A stretch of DNA of 33,510 nt from Patulibacter medicamentivorans (GCF_000240225.1 NZ_AGUD01000247.1:1-33510); one strand, 5' to 3'; shown: positions 24,882-32,069, counted from the first letter of the stretch. Notes: generated by a model from the letters alone, not told the origin. Made by a program: numbers and translations.

Positions 24882-25026
24882 GCCGGTGAGCGAGGTGCGG
24901 GCCGGTGAGCGAGGTGGCGTCAGTTCGCCCCGGGCCGCGCGAGGTGGCGTCAGTTCGTGCCGCATGCCGCGGTGAGATGACGCCACCGCCCCGGGTCTGC
25001 GCGAAGTTGACGCCACCTTCTCGCGA
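24882..25026. repeat. Nested direct and inverted repeat array between convergent genes
   Basis: The core GGTGGCGTCA occurs at 24913 and 24943 on the plus strand, and its complement TGACGCCACC at 24978 and 25008. Both pairs have a 30-bp period, so the array is symmetrical and can fold into a long imperfect hairpin. A further direct repeat, GCCGGTGAGCGAGGTG, stands at 24882 and 24901. The array fills the gap between the ends of the crotonase and GNAT genes, so it may act as a two-way terminator, or be a repetitive element. Confidence 0.65.
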
Positions 25027-25046
25027 CGAGCGGGGTGCCGCGCGCG

Positions 25047-25889
25047 TCAGGGCCGGATCGCCTGGGTGGTGCGGCCGACCGCGACGAAGCCGAGCCGGCG
25101 GTACCAGGCGGCCGGCCGGTCGCCGGGGTCGGCGAGGAGTGCGATCCGGGCGACGTCGCGCTCGACGGCGAGGGTGGCGGCCGCCACCAGCAGCGCGGTC
25201 CCGATCCCGCGGCCGCGATGGCCGGCCGCGGTCAGGAGGTCGTCGATCTCGAGGTGGAGGCTCGCCAGGTGGACGACGGCGGCGCCGACCGGCGCTCCGA
25301 CGGCGTCGCGTGCCAGCAGGTGACGGGTGCTGGGGCCGGGGGCGAGCGCCCATTGCTGGGCGACCTGGCGCTGCTCGTCCGCGTCGCCGTCGCCGTCGAC
25401 GGTGGCCCGCACCGGGATCGCCGCTTCCGGCGGCTCGCACGCGACCTGGACGGAACCGTCGCCCGTGCCCGTGCCCGTGCCCGTGCCCGTGCCCGTGCCC
25501 GGCACCGCGGCGCGCGCCCGCTCCAGCAGCTCGGCCGGGTCGACGGCCAGCACCTCGAGGGTCAACGGCACCAGTCCGTGGGCGGCCAGCGCCGGCCGCA
25601 GCCGGGCGGCGTCGGTCAGCGACCGCAGGTCGACCGCGCGGTGGGCCAGGCCGGCTGCGCGGTGAGCCGCCTCGATCCCCTCCACCACGGCTGCGGGTTC
25701 CAGGTCGCCGGCCCGGGGCACGACCTGCGCGCGGTTGAGGGCCCAGACCCGAGGCGCGGCCGGGGTGGTGAGCATCCAGCCCCAGGCCGTCCGCTCGGCG
25801 TGGGCCGCGCGCTTGCGGACGGCGCCGGCGGCGTGGCCGACGACCAGCTGGCACCACCACTCGTCGCTGCGTGATCCCGACGGCCGCAT
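25047..25889 (-). CDS. GNAT family acetyltransferase with simple-repeat linker
   Basis: 280 residues from ATG 25889, chosen because TAACGT lies 7 nt upstream; a GTG at 25919 would add 10 residues. The C-terminal half is a GNAT domain: LHLEIDDLLTAAGHRGRGIGTALLVAAATLA carries the acetyl-CoA-binding RGRGIG loop, and AWYRRLGFVAVGRTTQAIRP is the usual end. The N-terminal half (WWCQLVVGHAAGAVRKRAAHAERTAWGW...) resembles a degenerate second GNAT-like domain. The two are joined by a linker with Gly-Thr repeated about six times (residues 131-143), encoded by a hexanucleotide microsatellite. The substrate is unknown. Confidence 0.82.
   Translation of the reverse strand: MRPSGSRSDEWWCQLVVGHAAGAVRKRAAHAERTAWGWMLTTPAAPRVWALNRAQVVPRAGDLEPAAVVEGIEAAHRAAGLAHRAVDLRSLTDAARLRPALAAHGLVPLTLEVLAVDPAELLERARAAVPGTGTGTGTGTGTGDGSVQVACEPPEAAIPVRATVDGDGDADEQRQVAQQWALAPGPSTRHLLARDAVGAPVGAAVVHLASLHLEIDDLLTAAGHRGRGIGTALLVAAATLAVERDVARIALLADPGDRPAAWYRRLGFVAVGRTTQAIRP
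25461..25500. repeat. Hexanucleotide microsatellite (GCCCGT)6.7 inside the GNAT gene
   Basis: Forty bases of perfect GCCCGT repeats. On the coding strand it encodes alternating Gly and Thr in the interdomain linker. Unit loss or gain keeps the frame and only changes linker length by two residues. Confidence 0.9.
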
Positions 25890-25896
25890 CGGCGGC

Positions 25897-25902
25897 ACGT
25901 TA
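25897..25902 (-). promoter_or_regulatory. -10 hexamer TAACGT before the GNAT gene
   Basis: TAACGT on the minus strand, 7 nt before ATG 25889, without a ribosome binding site. Confidence 0.45.
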
Positions 25903-26005
25903 ATCGGGGGCTCGAGCACCCGCCGCGACGTTGCGGACCGTGGGCGACCGGAACGTCACGGCGGGCGCGACCACCCAACGCGACGACCTCCGACAGGCCA
26001 GCGGC

Positions 26006-26011
26006 TAACGT
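26006..26011 (+). promoter_or_regulatory. -10 hexamer TAACGT, leaderless promoter of the NAD(P)-binding protein gene
   Basis: TAACGT lies 6 nt before ATG 26018. It is the same hexamer as that of the divergent GNAT gene about 100 bp away. Confidence 0.5.
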
Positions 26012-26017
26012 CGTCCC

Positions 26018-26686
26018 ATGGACATCGCCATCGCCGGCGCCCACGGCCAGATCGCTCGCCGCCTGACACGGCTGCTCGTCGCTCGCGGCGACAGCGTCCG
26101 CGGCCTGATCCGCAACCCCGACCACGCCGCCGACATCCGCGCCGACGGCGGCGACCCGGTCCTCTGCGACCTCGAGTCGGCGGCGGCCCACGAGGTCGGG
26201 CTGGCGATCGAGGGCGCGGACAGCGTCGTCTTCGCCGCCGGCGCCGGGCCCGGCAGCGGTGCCGACCGCAAGGGCACGATGGATCGCGACGGCGCGATCC
26301 TGCTGCTCGAGGCGGCTCGGACCGCCAAGGTCCCGGGCTACGTGATCGTCAGCTCGCTCGGCGCCGACGACCCGCCGCAGGACGACGACGTCTTCAGCGT
26401 CTACCTGCGGGCCAAGGCCGCCGCCGACCGCGCGGTGATCGACAGCGACCGGCAGTGGACGGTCCTCCGTCCCGGGGTCCTGACCGACGACCCGGGCACC
26501 GGCCGGGTCCGGATCGCCCGCCGCGTCCCGCGCGGACCCGTCACCCGCGACGACGTCGCCGCCGTGCTGGCGGCGATCCTCCACGACCACCGGACCGGCG
26601 GCCGGATCCTGTCGCTCGTCGGCGGCGAGGATCCGGTCGACGCCGCGCTCGAGGCGGCGTTGACCGCCGACCCGCGGGACGGGTAG
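26018..26686 (+). CDS. NAD(P)-binding atypical SDR (NmrA/YwnB-like)
   Basis: 222 residues with an N-terminal Rossmann motif IAGAHGQIARRLTRLLVARG, an Arg after strand two (GLIRNPDH) suggesting NADP(H), DPVLCDLESA, and SVVFAAGAGPGSGADRKGTMDRDGA. YVIVSSLGADDPP and YLRAKAAADRAV follow, then RQWTVLRPGVLTDDPGTGRV and the DVAAVLAAILHD region. This is the pattern of atypical SDRs annotated as NAD(P)H-binding or NmrA-like proteins. The usual YxxxK is present as YLRAK. The role is unknown; possibilities are a redox enzyme or an NADP-sensing regulator. Confidence 0.87.
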   Translation: MDIAIAGAHGQIARRLTRLLVARGDSVRGLIRNPDHAADIRADGGDPVLCDLESAAAHEVGLAIEGADSVVFAAGAGPGSGADRKGTMDRDGAILLLEAARTAKVPGYVIVSSLGADDPPQDDDVFSVYLRAKAAADRAVIDSDRQWTVLRPGVLTDDPGTGRVRIARRVPRGPVTRDDVAAVLAAILHDHRTGGRILSLVGGEDPVDAALEAALTADPRDG

Positions 26687-26693
26687 GCCGAAT

Positions 26694-26858
26694 CGGGACG
26701 TCGGGCGTTCCAATCTGGCGGATGACGCGCCGCCCCGACGGCTCGGGACATCAAACGTCTCAACCTGGCGGACGGCGCGGCACCTCGACGAACCGGGGCG
26801 TCAGGCGCCCCAACCTGCCAGCCGCCATCGCGCCCCGATGAAACCGGGACGCGCGCCC
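26694..26858. repeat. 50-bp degenerate tandem repeat between convergent genes
   Basis: Units begin at 26694, 26744 and 26794 (lengths 50, 50, 51), with a partial fourth at 26845. Each starts CGGGRCRTC, continues with CAAYCTGSC about 17 bases in, and has a GC-rich second half. The array lies between the stops of the NAD(P)-binding gene and the rhomboid gene. There is no coding signal in it. It may serve as a terminator region or be a local duplication series. Confidence 0.7.
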
Positions 26859-27479
26859 TCAGGCCGCGCTCTGCCGGCGCCGCCGCTCCTGGGTCAGCAG
26901 CCAGGCGGCCACGACGCCGCCGATCGCGCCGAACAGGTGGGCCTGCCACGAGACGCCGGGACGCGGGATCAGGCTGAAGAGGAACGACCCGCCCCAGACC
27001 ACCGCGACGATCACGCCGACGGCGATCTCCAGCAGCCGGCGGCTGAAGATGCCGCGCGCCAGCAGGTAGGTCGCGTAGCCGAGGACGATCCCGCTGGCCC
27101 CGACCGTGACCGAGTTCGACGGTGCGGTCAGCCAGGTCCCGATCCCGGCGACCAGGCCGACGATCGCGGTCACCAGCAGCACCCGCAGCGCGCCGCTGAA
27201 CGCGATCACCGCGCCCAGCACGAGGAACGGGATCGTGTTGCCGATCAGGTGGCCGAAGCTGCCGTGCAGGAACGGGCTGAAGAGGATCCCGTCGAGCCCG
27301 TCGAAGGAGCGCGGGCGGATCCCGTGGCCGTCCAGCCGGTGGTCGTCGATCGTGTCGATGATCTCGACGACCCACATCAGGGCCGCCATCGCGCCGACGA
27401 CGAAGAGTCCGGTCGTGCGCTCGTCGCGGGCCGTGCTTCCGCCCGCGTCCGGCCGTCCCGTCAGGTCGCTGGTGCTCAT
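26859..27479 (-). CDS. Rhomboid family intramembrane serine protease
   Basis: 206 residues. Rhomboid landmarks: LHGSFGHLIGNTIPFLVLG (loop and second helix with the HxxxN pattern), TVGASGIVLGYATYLL with the catalytic Ser129 in GASG, and SWQAHLFGAIGGVVAAWLL with catalytic His181. About six hydrophobic helices are visible, the usual bacterial number. The first 25 residues are polar and disordered. ATG 27479 is preferred because GATCGT is 6 nt upstream; an ATG at 27515 would add an Arg-rich 12-residue extension. It cleaves membrane-protein substrates within the bilayer; its own substrate is unknown. Confidence 0.93.
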   Translation of the reverse strand: MSTSDLTGRPDAGGSTARDERTTGLFVVGAMAALMWVVEIIDTIDDHRLDGHGIRPRSFDGLDGILFSPFLHGSFGHLIGNTIPFLVLGAVIAFSGALRVLLVTAIVGLVAGIGTWLTAPSNSVTVGASGIVLGYATYLLARGIFSRRLLEIAVGVIVAVVWGGSFLFSLIPRPGVSWQAHLFGAIGGVVAAWLLTQERRRRQSAA

Positions 27480-27485
27480 CCTGCA

Positions 27486-27491
27486 ACGATC
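27486..27491 (-). promoter_or_regulatory. -10-like hexamer GATCGT before the rhomboid gene
   Basis: GATCGT on the minus strand, 6 nt before ATG 27479. It supports the shorter start. Confidence 0.35.
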
Positions 27492-27567
27492 CCGCATCGA
27501 GCGGCGCGCCGCCAACTGCCGGGCGACATCGGCCTCGATCCTCCGCCGATCTCCGGTGGATCCGGGC

Positions 27568-28683
27568 TCAACGACCGACGGTGGTCGCCACGATCTCCGC
27601 CATCACCTCGCGCATGTCGCGGTTGGTGTCGTAGATCAGGACCTGGCGATCGGCCCCGGTGCCCTTCTCGATGATGTCGGCGATGCCGTTGAACGCGTCC
27701 TCCGAGCCCAGCTCCTGGGCGTGCTCCCGCAGCCGCTCCAGCAGCCGCCGGGCGAGCGTCCGCGTGCTGACGCGATCCGCCGACGGCAGGTCGACCAGCT
27801 CGCCCTCGAGCCCGTGGATCGCCGCCAGGTACTTGTTCTCGTCGAGGACCTGCCAGGGGTAGTCGCCGAGCACGGTGCCCTGCTCGTGGTGGGCGGCCAG
27901 CTCGTGGACCATCGCCTGGATCAGCGCCGCCAGCGCCAGCGTGTGGTCGACGCGGGTCTGGCCGTCGCAGACGCGGATCTCGACGGTGCCGAACTTCGGC
28001 TGCGGCCGGACGTCGTGCCAGACGTAGGTCGGGTCGCTCATCACGCCCGAGCGCATCATGAACTCGACGTCCTGCTCGTAGCGGGCCCAGCTGCCGTAGG
28101 CGGTCGGCACGCCGATCCGGGGGAAGGCGCGGAAGATCGGGGTCCGGGTCGACGCCAGCCCGGTCCGGTCGCCGCGCCAGAACGGCGAGTTGGCGCTCAG
28201 CGCCAGCAGGATCGGCAGGTGCACCCGCATCCCGTCGGCGATGTGGATCGCCTGGTCCGGGTCGTCGATCCCGACGTGGACGTGGAGCCCGAACAGCAGC
28301 TCCTGACGGGCGACGAAGCGCAGCTCGCGGACGAGGTCGCGGTAGCGGTCGCGGGCGGCGATCCGCTGGTCCTCCCAGAGCGCGAACGGGTGCGTGCCCG
28401 CCGACCCGATCGTCAGGCCCTTCTCGGCCGCCCTCGCCGCGACGTGCGCCCGCAGCGCCCGCAGCTGCTCGCTCGCCTCGGCGGTGTTGCGGGTCGGCTC
28501 GGTGGCGATCTCCAGCACCGACTCCATCAGCTCGGGCTTGACCTCGCCGACGGGCGCGTCGCCGAGCAGCGACTCGACGGCGTTGACGAGCGAGAAGTCG
28601 TCCGGGTCGACGATCATCAGCTCCTCCTCGATGCCGATCGAGAAGGGCGTGCGCCCCGGGGCCGCGCGGAAGGCGTGCTCCAT
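27568..28683 (-). CDS. YbdK-type carboxylate-amine ligase (glutamate-cysteine ligase family 2)
   Basis: 371 residues, the normal length of the YbdK family. Motifs include FSIGIEEELMIVD at the N-terminus (metal and ATP binding acidic residues), EVKPELMESVLEIAT, TIGSAGTHPFALWEDQ, ELLFGLHVHVGIDDPDQAI, LALSANSPFWRGDRTGLASTR and KFGTVEIRVCDGQTRVDHTLALAALIQAMVHELA. The family has weak glutamate-cysteine ligase activity in E. coli; the true substrate is often unknown, so glutathione synthesis should not be assumed in an actinobacterium. Single gene with a leaderless promoter (TAGCCT, 8 nt before ATG 28683). Confidence 0.93.
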   Translation of the reverse strand: MEHAFRAAPGRTPFSIGIEEELMIVDPDDFSLVNAVESLLGDAPVGEVKPELMESVLEIATEPTRNTAEASEQLRALRAHVAARAAEKGLTIGSAGTHPFALWEDQRIAARDRYRDLVRELRFVARQELLFGLHVHVGIDDPDQAIHIADGMRVHLPILLALSANSPFWRGDRTGLASTRTPIFRAFPRIGVPTAYGSWARYEQDVEFMMRSGVMSDPTYVWHDVRPQPKFGTVEIRVCDGQTRVDHTLALAALIQAMVHELAAHHEQGTVLGDYPWQVLDENKYLAAIHGLEGELVDLPSADRVSTRTLARRLLERLREHAQELGSEDAFNGIADIIEKGTGADRQVLIYDTNRDMREVMAEIVATTVGR

Positions 28684-28691
28684 GCGGCCGA

Positions 28692-28697
28692 AGGCTA
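28692..28697 (-). promoter_or_regulatory. -10 hexamer TAGCCT before the carboxylate-amine ligase gene
   Basis: TAGCCT on the minus strand, 8 nt before the ATG, without a ribosome binding site. Confidence 0.45.
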
Positions 28698-28752
28698 GAC
28701 GGCGCGGTGGCGGCTACGGGCAGGTTCGGTTCGCGGCGCCGGCGCGACGCTC

Positions 28753-28789
28753 CGTCGCCCGCGTCGGACTCCGGCCGACGCGGGCGACG
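28753..28789 (-). terminator. 15-bp perfect hairpin terminator of the flavodoxin gene
   Basis: CGTCGCCCGCGTCGG, loop ACTCCGG, and the exact complement of the first arm. The stem begins at the base immediately after the flavodoxin stop codon (28790). There is no T-run. It is the strongest simple hairpin in the window. Confidence 0.75.
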
Positions 28790-29506
28790 TCAGCGGCGGT
28801 ACTCGGGGTTCTCCCAGTCGAATCGCTCGCCGGCGTCCCAGGCGCTGCGCTGGTTGCCGTGGGCCGGGATCCCGCCCGCGTCCTTCAGCAGCCGGGCCAG
28901 GTGCAGCAGGTTCCAGGTCATGAACGTGGTGTTGCGGTTGGTGAAGTCGTTCTCGGGGCCGCCGGAGCCCGGGTCGAGGTAGCTGGGACCGGGGCCGGCG
29001 GGGCCGATCCAGCCGGCGTCGGCCTGCGGCGGGATCGTGAAGCCGACGTGCTGCAGCGAGTACAGGACGTTCTGGGCGCAGTGCTTGATCCCGTCCTCGT
29101 TGCCGGTGATCAGGCAGCCGCCGACCTTGCCGTAGGTGGCGTACTGGCCGGCGTCGTTGAGCAGGTGCGAGCAGGAGTAGAGCCGCTCGATCGCCCGCTT
29201 CATCACCGAGCTGTTGTCGCCGAGCCAGATCGGGCCGGCGAGCACCAGGATGTCGGCGGCCTCGACCTGGGCGTAGATCTCGGGCCACTCGTCGGTCGCC
29301 CAGCCGTGCTCGGTCATGTCGGGCCAGACGCCGGTGGCGACGTCGCGGTCGATCAGCCGCACGACCTCGGTGGCGACGCCGTGGGCGTCCATCACGTGGC
29401 GGCTGGCGTCGATCAGGCCCTGGGTGTGGGACGGCTCCGGCGAGCGCTTGAGCGTGCAGTTGAGGAACAGCGCGCGCAGGTCGGACAGCTCGGGGACGGC
29501 GGTCAT
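28790..29506 (-). CDS. Flavodoxin family / NADPH-dependent FMN reductase-like protein
   Basis: 238 residues from ATG 29506. The flavodoxin-like fold is indicated by RALFLNCTLKRSPEPSHTQGLID (phosphate-binding loop), ADILVLAGPIWLGDNSSVMKRAIERL (second FMN loop) and GKVGGCLITGNEDGIKHCAQNVLYSLQHVGFTIPPQADAGWIG (third). The end WNLLHLARLLKDAGGIPAHGNQRSAWDAG is common in the multimeric flavodoxin WrbA-like group. It probably binds FMN and reduces quinones, flavins or metal; the substrate is unknown. TACGGT lies 6 nt before the start. Confidence 0.9.
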   Translation of the reverse strand: MTAVPELSDLRALFLNCTLKRSPEPSHTQGLIDASRHVMDAHGVATEVVRLIDRDVATGVWPDMTEHGWATDEWPEIYAQVEAADILVLAGPIWLGDNSSVMKRAIERLYSCSHLLNDAGQYATYGKVGGCLITGNEDGIKHCAQNVLYSLQHVGFTIPPQADAGWIGPAGPGPSYLDPGSGGPENDFTNRNTTFMTWNLLHLARLLKDAGGIPAHGNQRSAWDAGERFDWENPEYRR

Positions 29507-29512
29507 GGAGCG

Positions 29513-29518
29513 ACCGTA
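29513..29518 (-). promoter_or_regulatory. -10 hexamer TACGGT, leaderless promoter of the flavodoxin gene
   Basis: TACGGT on the minus strand, 6 nt before ATG 29506, without a ribosome binding site. Confidence 0.5.
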
Positions 29519-29812
29519 GCCGCGCGCGGAGCCCGCGTTGGTGAACGGCTGCGAAACGGCGACGTGCCGGGCGGCCCGCGGGCGCCCGGCACGATGTGGC
29601 CGCCCGGCCCGACTCAGGCCGTCAGCGCGCGGTGCGACGCGCGCCGCTTCTTCTTCTTGGCCTTCTGGCCGACGCCGCGATCCCGCGGCCGATCGGCCGG
29701 GGCGAGGGGACACTCGCCACCGGCCGCGAAGATACCCCCGGCGCCGCGCCCGAACGTGCTCGATTTCGAGAACTGTTGCGGGCTCGCGGGCGCCCGTCCG
29801 GACCCGCCCGGG
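29519..29812. other. Gap between rtcB and flavodoxin genes with a hairpin and an unresolved basic coding-like segment
   Basis: Two things are visible. First, a perfect 10-bp hairpin (GTGCCGGGCG / CGCCCGGCAC, 29564-29592, 9-nt loop). Second, a minus-strand frame ending at 29614 whose last residues are GQKAKKKKRRASHRALTA, with G/C-ending codons (AAG, CGC, GCG) typical of real genes here, but with no ATG, GTG or TTG start downstream of rtcB. A competing 32-codon frame (GTG 29720 to 29622) has TATCTT 8 nt upstream but uses AGA codons that are rare here. Neither is called as a gene. Confidence 0.4.
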
Positions 29813-29837
29813 GCGCCGCCGCGCGGTGCGGCGGCGC
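29813..29837 (-). terminator. Hairpin terminator downstream of rtcB
   Basis: GCGCCGCCGC, loop GCGGT, GCGGCGGCGC: a perfect 10-bp stem 6 nt past the rtcB stop on the minus strand, without a T-run. Confidence 0.55.
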
Positions 29838-29843
29838 GCCCGG

Positions 29844-31218
29844 TCAGTCCTTGAACGGGTCGATCGTGTCGGCGGGCGCCATCGCCACGCCGATCGGCGT
29901 CAGCCGGTGGAGCACCTCGATCGTGTCGGCGTGCGCGGCCAGCACCTGGTCCAGCCGCTTGTAGGCCGCCGGCGCCTCGTCGGCGGCCCCGCCGCGCAGC
30001 TCGATCCCGCCACCGGCCAGCTGGGCCTGGACCGCCGCGAAGTCGATCGCGCCGGTCTTGACGCGCCCGCGCCGCTTCACCATCCGGCCGTCGGGGTGGT
30101 CGACGCAGAGCGTGAAGCGGTCGTTCTGCGTCAGTCCCGCCCGCTCGCGCGCGTCGCGGAACTGGCCGATCGAGACCCAGAACGGGCAGTCCCGCTGCGA
30201 GCACTCCATCCGGTTCGCCATCCGCCCCGCCGCCTGCGTCCGCGACATCACGCGCCCGGCGCCGTGGACGGTCGAGGCCAGCAGGTCGTCGGTGGCGACG
30301 CCCTCGCGGCCGCGCAGGATCACCGACGGCTCGCCCATCGTCGCGCCGACGAAGCCCTCCTGGCCCGGGAACGCCGGGGTGCAGCCCTTGCGGACGACCC
30401 AGGCGTCGACGCCGTGGTGGCGCTCGCGCCACGCGTAGTTGTGGTGGTTGTGGACCTCGTGGGTGGCCCGAGCGCCGAGGATCTCCAGGACCTTGTCGAC
30501 GACGACGTCGCGGCCGGCGTAGGCATAGGCGCCCGCCAGCTCCATCGCCGAGACGTACGCCTGCCCGATCTCGGAGTCGACGGCGAACAGCGTCGGCGGC
30601 GCGTCCATCTCGCCGTCCGGCGAGCGATCGGTGAAGGCGCCGCCGGCGGCCATCGACAGGAACCCGGACGCGGTCTTGTGGCCGAACCCGCGCGAGCCGA
30701 AGTGGACCCCGACCCAGGCGAACCCGTCGTCGCCCGCGAACAGGTCGACGTAGTGGTTGCCGGCGCCGACGGTGCCGAGCTGGTTGCGCGCGGACTGGAC
30801 CATCGACCGCTGCGGCCGGAAGTCGGCCTGCGCGATCGCGTCGAGGACCGGGTGGTCGACCGGCTCGTCGTTCTTGCGGCCGACGCCGAACGAGATCCGC
30901 TCGAAGACCTCGTCCATGATCTTCGGCAGCAGCGGCAGCAGGTCGTCGGTCCGCACGTCGGTCCGGACGGCCTTGTTGCCGCAGCCGATGTCGTAGCCGA
31001 CGCCCGTGACCGGGGGATAGGAGGCGCTAGCCGACGTGAGGGGCGGAGCCCCTCGGGTCGGGGTAGGCGAGCGCGCCGCCGATCGGCTGCGAGTAGCCGA
31101 CGTGGCCGTCGGCGCACAGCACCCCGGCGATCGCGTCGCCGGCCTGCGCGCACCGCTCGAGCTGGCGCACGGCCCGCTCGTCGACGTCGCCGCGGACGGT
31201 GATCGGGATCTGGGTCAT
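29844..31218 (-). pseudogene. RtcB-family RNA ligase gene disrupted by a short insertion and frameshift
   Basis: Two minus-strand frames together make an RtcB-family protein. Frame one (ATG 31218 to TAG 31027) encodes MTQIPITVRGDVDERAVRQL...LCADGHVGYSQPIGGALAYP and then unrelated residues. Frame two resumes with GVGYDIGCGNKAVRTD and continues to 29844 with GTVGAGNHYVDLF, VHFGSRGFGHK, EVHNHHNYAWRE, STVHGAGRVMSRTQAAG (guanylylated His) and GVAMAPADTIDPFKD. DIGC corresponds to metal ligands D75/C78 of E. coli RtcB. The two frames are offset by one base across a GC-rich palindromic insert. Reinitiation at GTG 30956 would lose DIGC, so a functional ligase would need frameshifting. RtcB joins 2',3'-cyclic phosphate and 5'-OH RNA ends in tRNA repair. 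It is probably inactive, unless the insert is a sequencing error, which its length makes unlikely. Confidence 0.75.
31013..31059. repeat. Short palindromic insertion inside rtcB
   Basis: About 37-40 extra bases lie between the codons for GALAYP and GVGYDIGCG, where I expect only about six residues from my recollection of the family. They contain GAGGGGC-GGA-GCCCCTC (31038-31054), a perfect 7-bp hairpin, followed by CTAGCC. Size and structure suggest a REP- or MITE-like element. The exact borders are uncertain and no second copy is seen in the window. Confidence 0.55.
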
Positions 31219-31340
31219 GGGACGAGCATGCCGGCTCGGCGATCGGCGGCGGGCCGGCCGCGAAGGCCGTCGGTCGGGTTCGATCCCCGCGACCGGGAGG
31301 GTGGCGACGATCGTCTGCGAGGTCGAGTGGACCCCCGGAC

Positions 31341-31952
31341 ATGACCGACCCCAACGATCACGATCGTTTCGTCCTGCGGCAGAAGCTCAAGCTGGTCATC
31401 AACCAGTACGCGTTCTCCGCGTCGCCGGGCGAGGGGGACGACGGCGAGCCGTTCTGCTTCGTCGAGCAGAAGCGGTTCAAGTTCAAGGAGGACATCCGCT
31501 TCTTCGAGGACGAGGGGAAGTCCCGCGAGCTGCTGCGGATCCTCGCCCGTCAGCGGTTCGATCCCACGGCGCGCTACGACGTCACCGCCGGCGGGGTGAA
31601 GGTCGGGGAGATCCAGAAGGTCTTCGGCAAGTCGCTGCTGCGCTCGACGTTCACGCTGTTCGGTCCCGACGGCGCCGAGGTCGCGACGGTCCGCGAGCGC
31701 AGCCTGCCGGTCGCGCTGTTCCGGCGGCTCGTCGGGTTCGTGCCGTACCTCGGCAACTTCGCCGACTGGCTCCCGATCCCCTACGACTTCGAGTTCCTGC
31801 GCGGCGAGGAGCGGATCGGCATCAACCGTCGCCGCCGGTGGAAGTGGGTCGACGTCTACGACATCGACCTCAGCGGCGACCCGCAGCGCACGCTCGATCG
31901 CCGTCTCGTGCTGGCGATCGCCGTCGGGTCGGACGCGCTCATGGCCCGCTGA
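31341..31952 (+). CDS. LURP-one-related (tubby-like/scramblase-like) protein
   Basis: 203 residues. The sequence alternates beta-strand segments: RFVLRQKLKLVINQYAFSA, PFCFVEQKRFKFKEDIRFFED, SRELLRILARQRFDPTARYDVTAGGVKVGEIQKVFGKSLLRSTFTLFGPDG. The end is DFEFLRGEERIGINRRRRWKWVDVYDIDL. The pattern of VxxKxxxxKxxxxI...D, a central G-x-I-x-K and a closing YDIDL resembles the LURP-one-related family, a 12-stranded barrel around a central helix, often membrane-peripheral. Function in bacteria is unknown. GAGG-type ribosome binding sites upstream are weak. It is divergent from rtcB. Confidence 0.65.
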   Translation: MTDPNDHDRFVLRQKLKLVINQYAFSASPGEGDDGEPFCFVEQKRFKFKEDIRFFEDEGKSRELLRILARQRFDPTARYDVTAGGVKVGEIQKVFGKSLLRSTFTLFGPDGAEVATVRERSLPVALFRRLVGFVPYLGNFADWLPIPYDFEFLRGEERIGINRRRRWKWVDVYDIDLSGDPQRTLDRRLVLAIAVGSDALMAR

Positions 31953-31988
31953 GGAGGAGGCGGTCCGGTCCACGGCCAGCGGGCGGTT

Positions 31989-32041
31989 GCCGTATGACGG
32001 CCTGCATAGTAGGTTCGCGACTATGCCGGTCGTCATACGGC
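31989..32041. promoter_or_regulatory. Large inverted repeat (two TATG-N8-CATA dyads) before the tautomerase gene
   Basis: Two 22-base arms, 31989-32010 and 32020-32041, are complementary at 20 of 22 positions around a 9-nt centre (AGGTTCGCG). The outer 10 bases (GCCGTATGAC / GTCATACGGC) and inner 7 (GCATAGT / ACTATGC) match exactly. Each arm is itself a dyad, TATG-N8-CATA, at 31993-32008 and 32022-32037, with starts 29 bp apart. This looks like a pair of operator sites for a dimeric regulator, such as one of the HxlR/MarR type, controlling the next gene. Confidence 0.65.
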
Positions 32042-32069
32042 GGCCGGATCACGACCGAGGAGCACCGCG

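Noticed and set aside
29622-29720. 32-codon ORF with a -10 hexamer 8 nt upstream
   Set aside because: It uses several AGA/AGG codons that are very rare in this DNA, while the overlapping frame has better codon use. It is probably not translated.
31271-31295. Second T-arm-like hairpin (GGTTCGATCC) between rtcB and the LURP-one-like gene
   Set aside because: No matching acceptor stem, D-arm or anticodon arm is found around it; the hairpin is short and bulged, so a chance match is likely.
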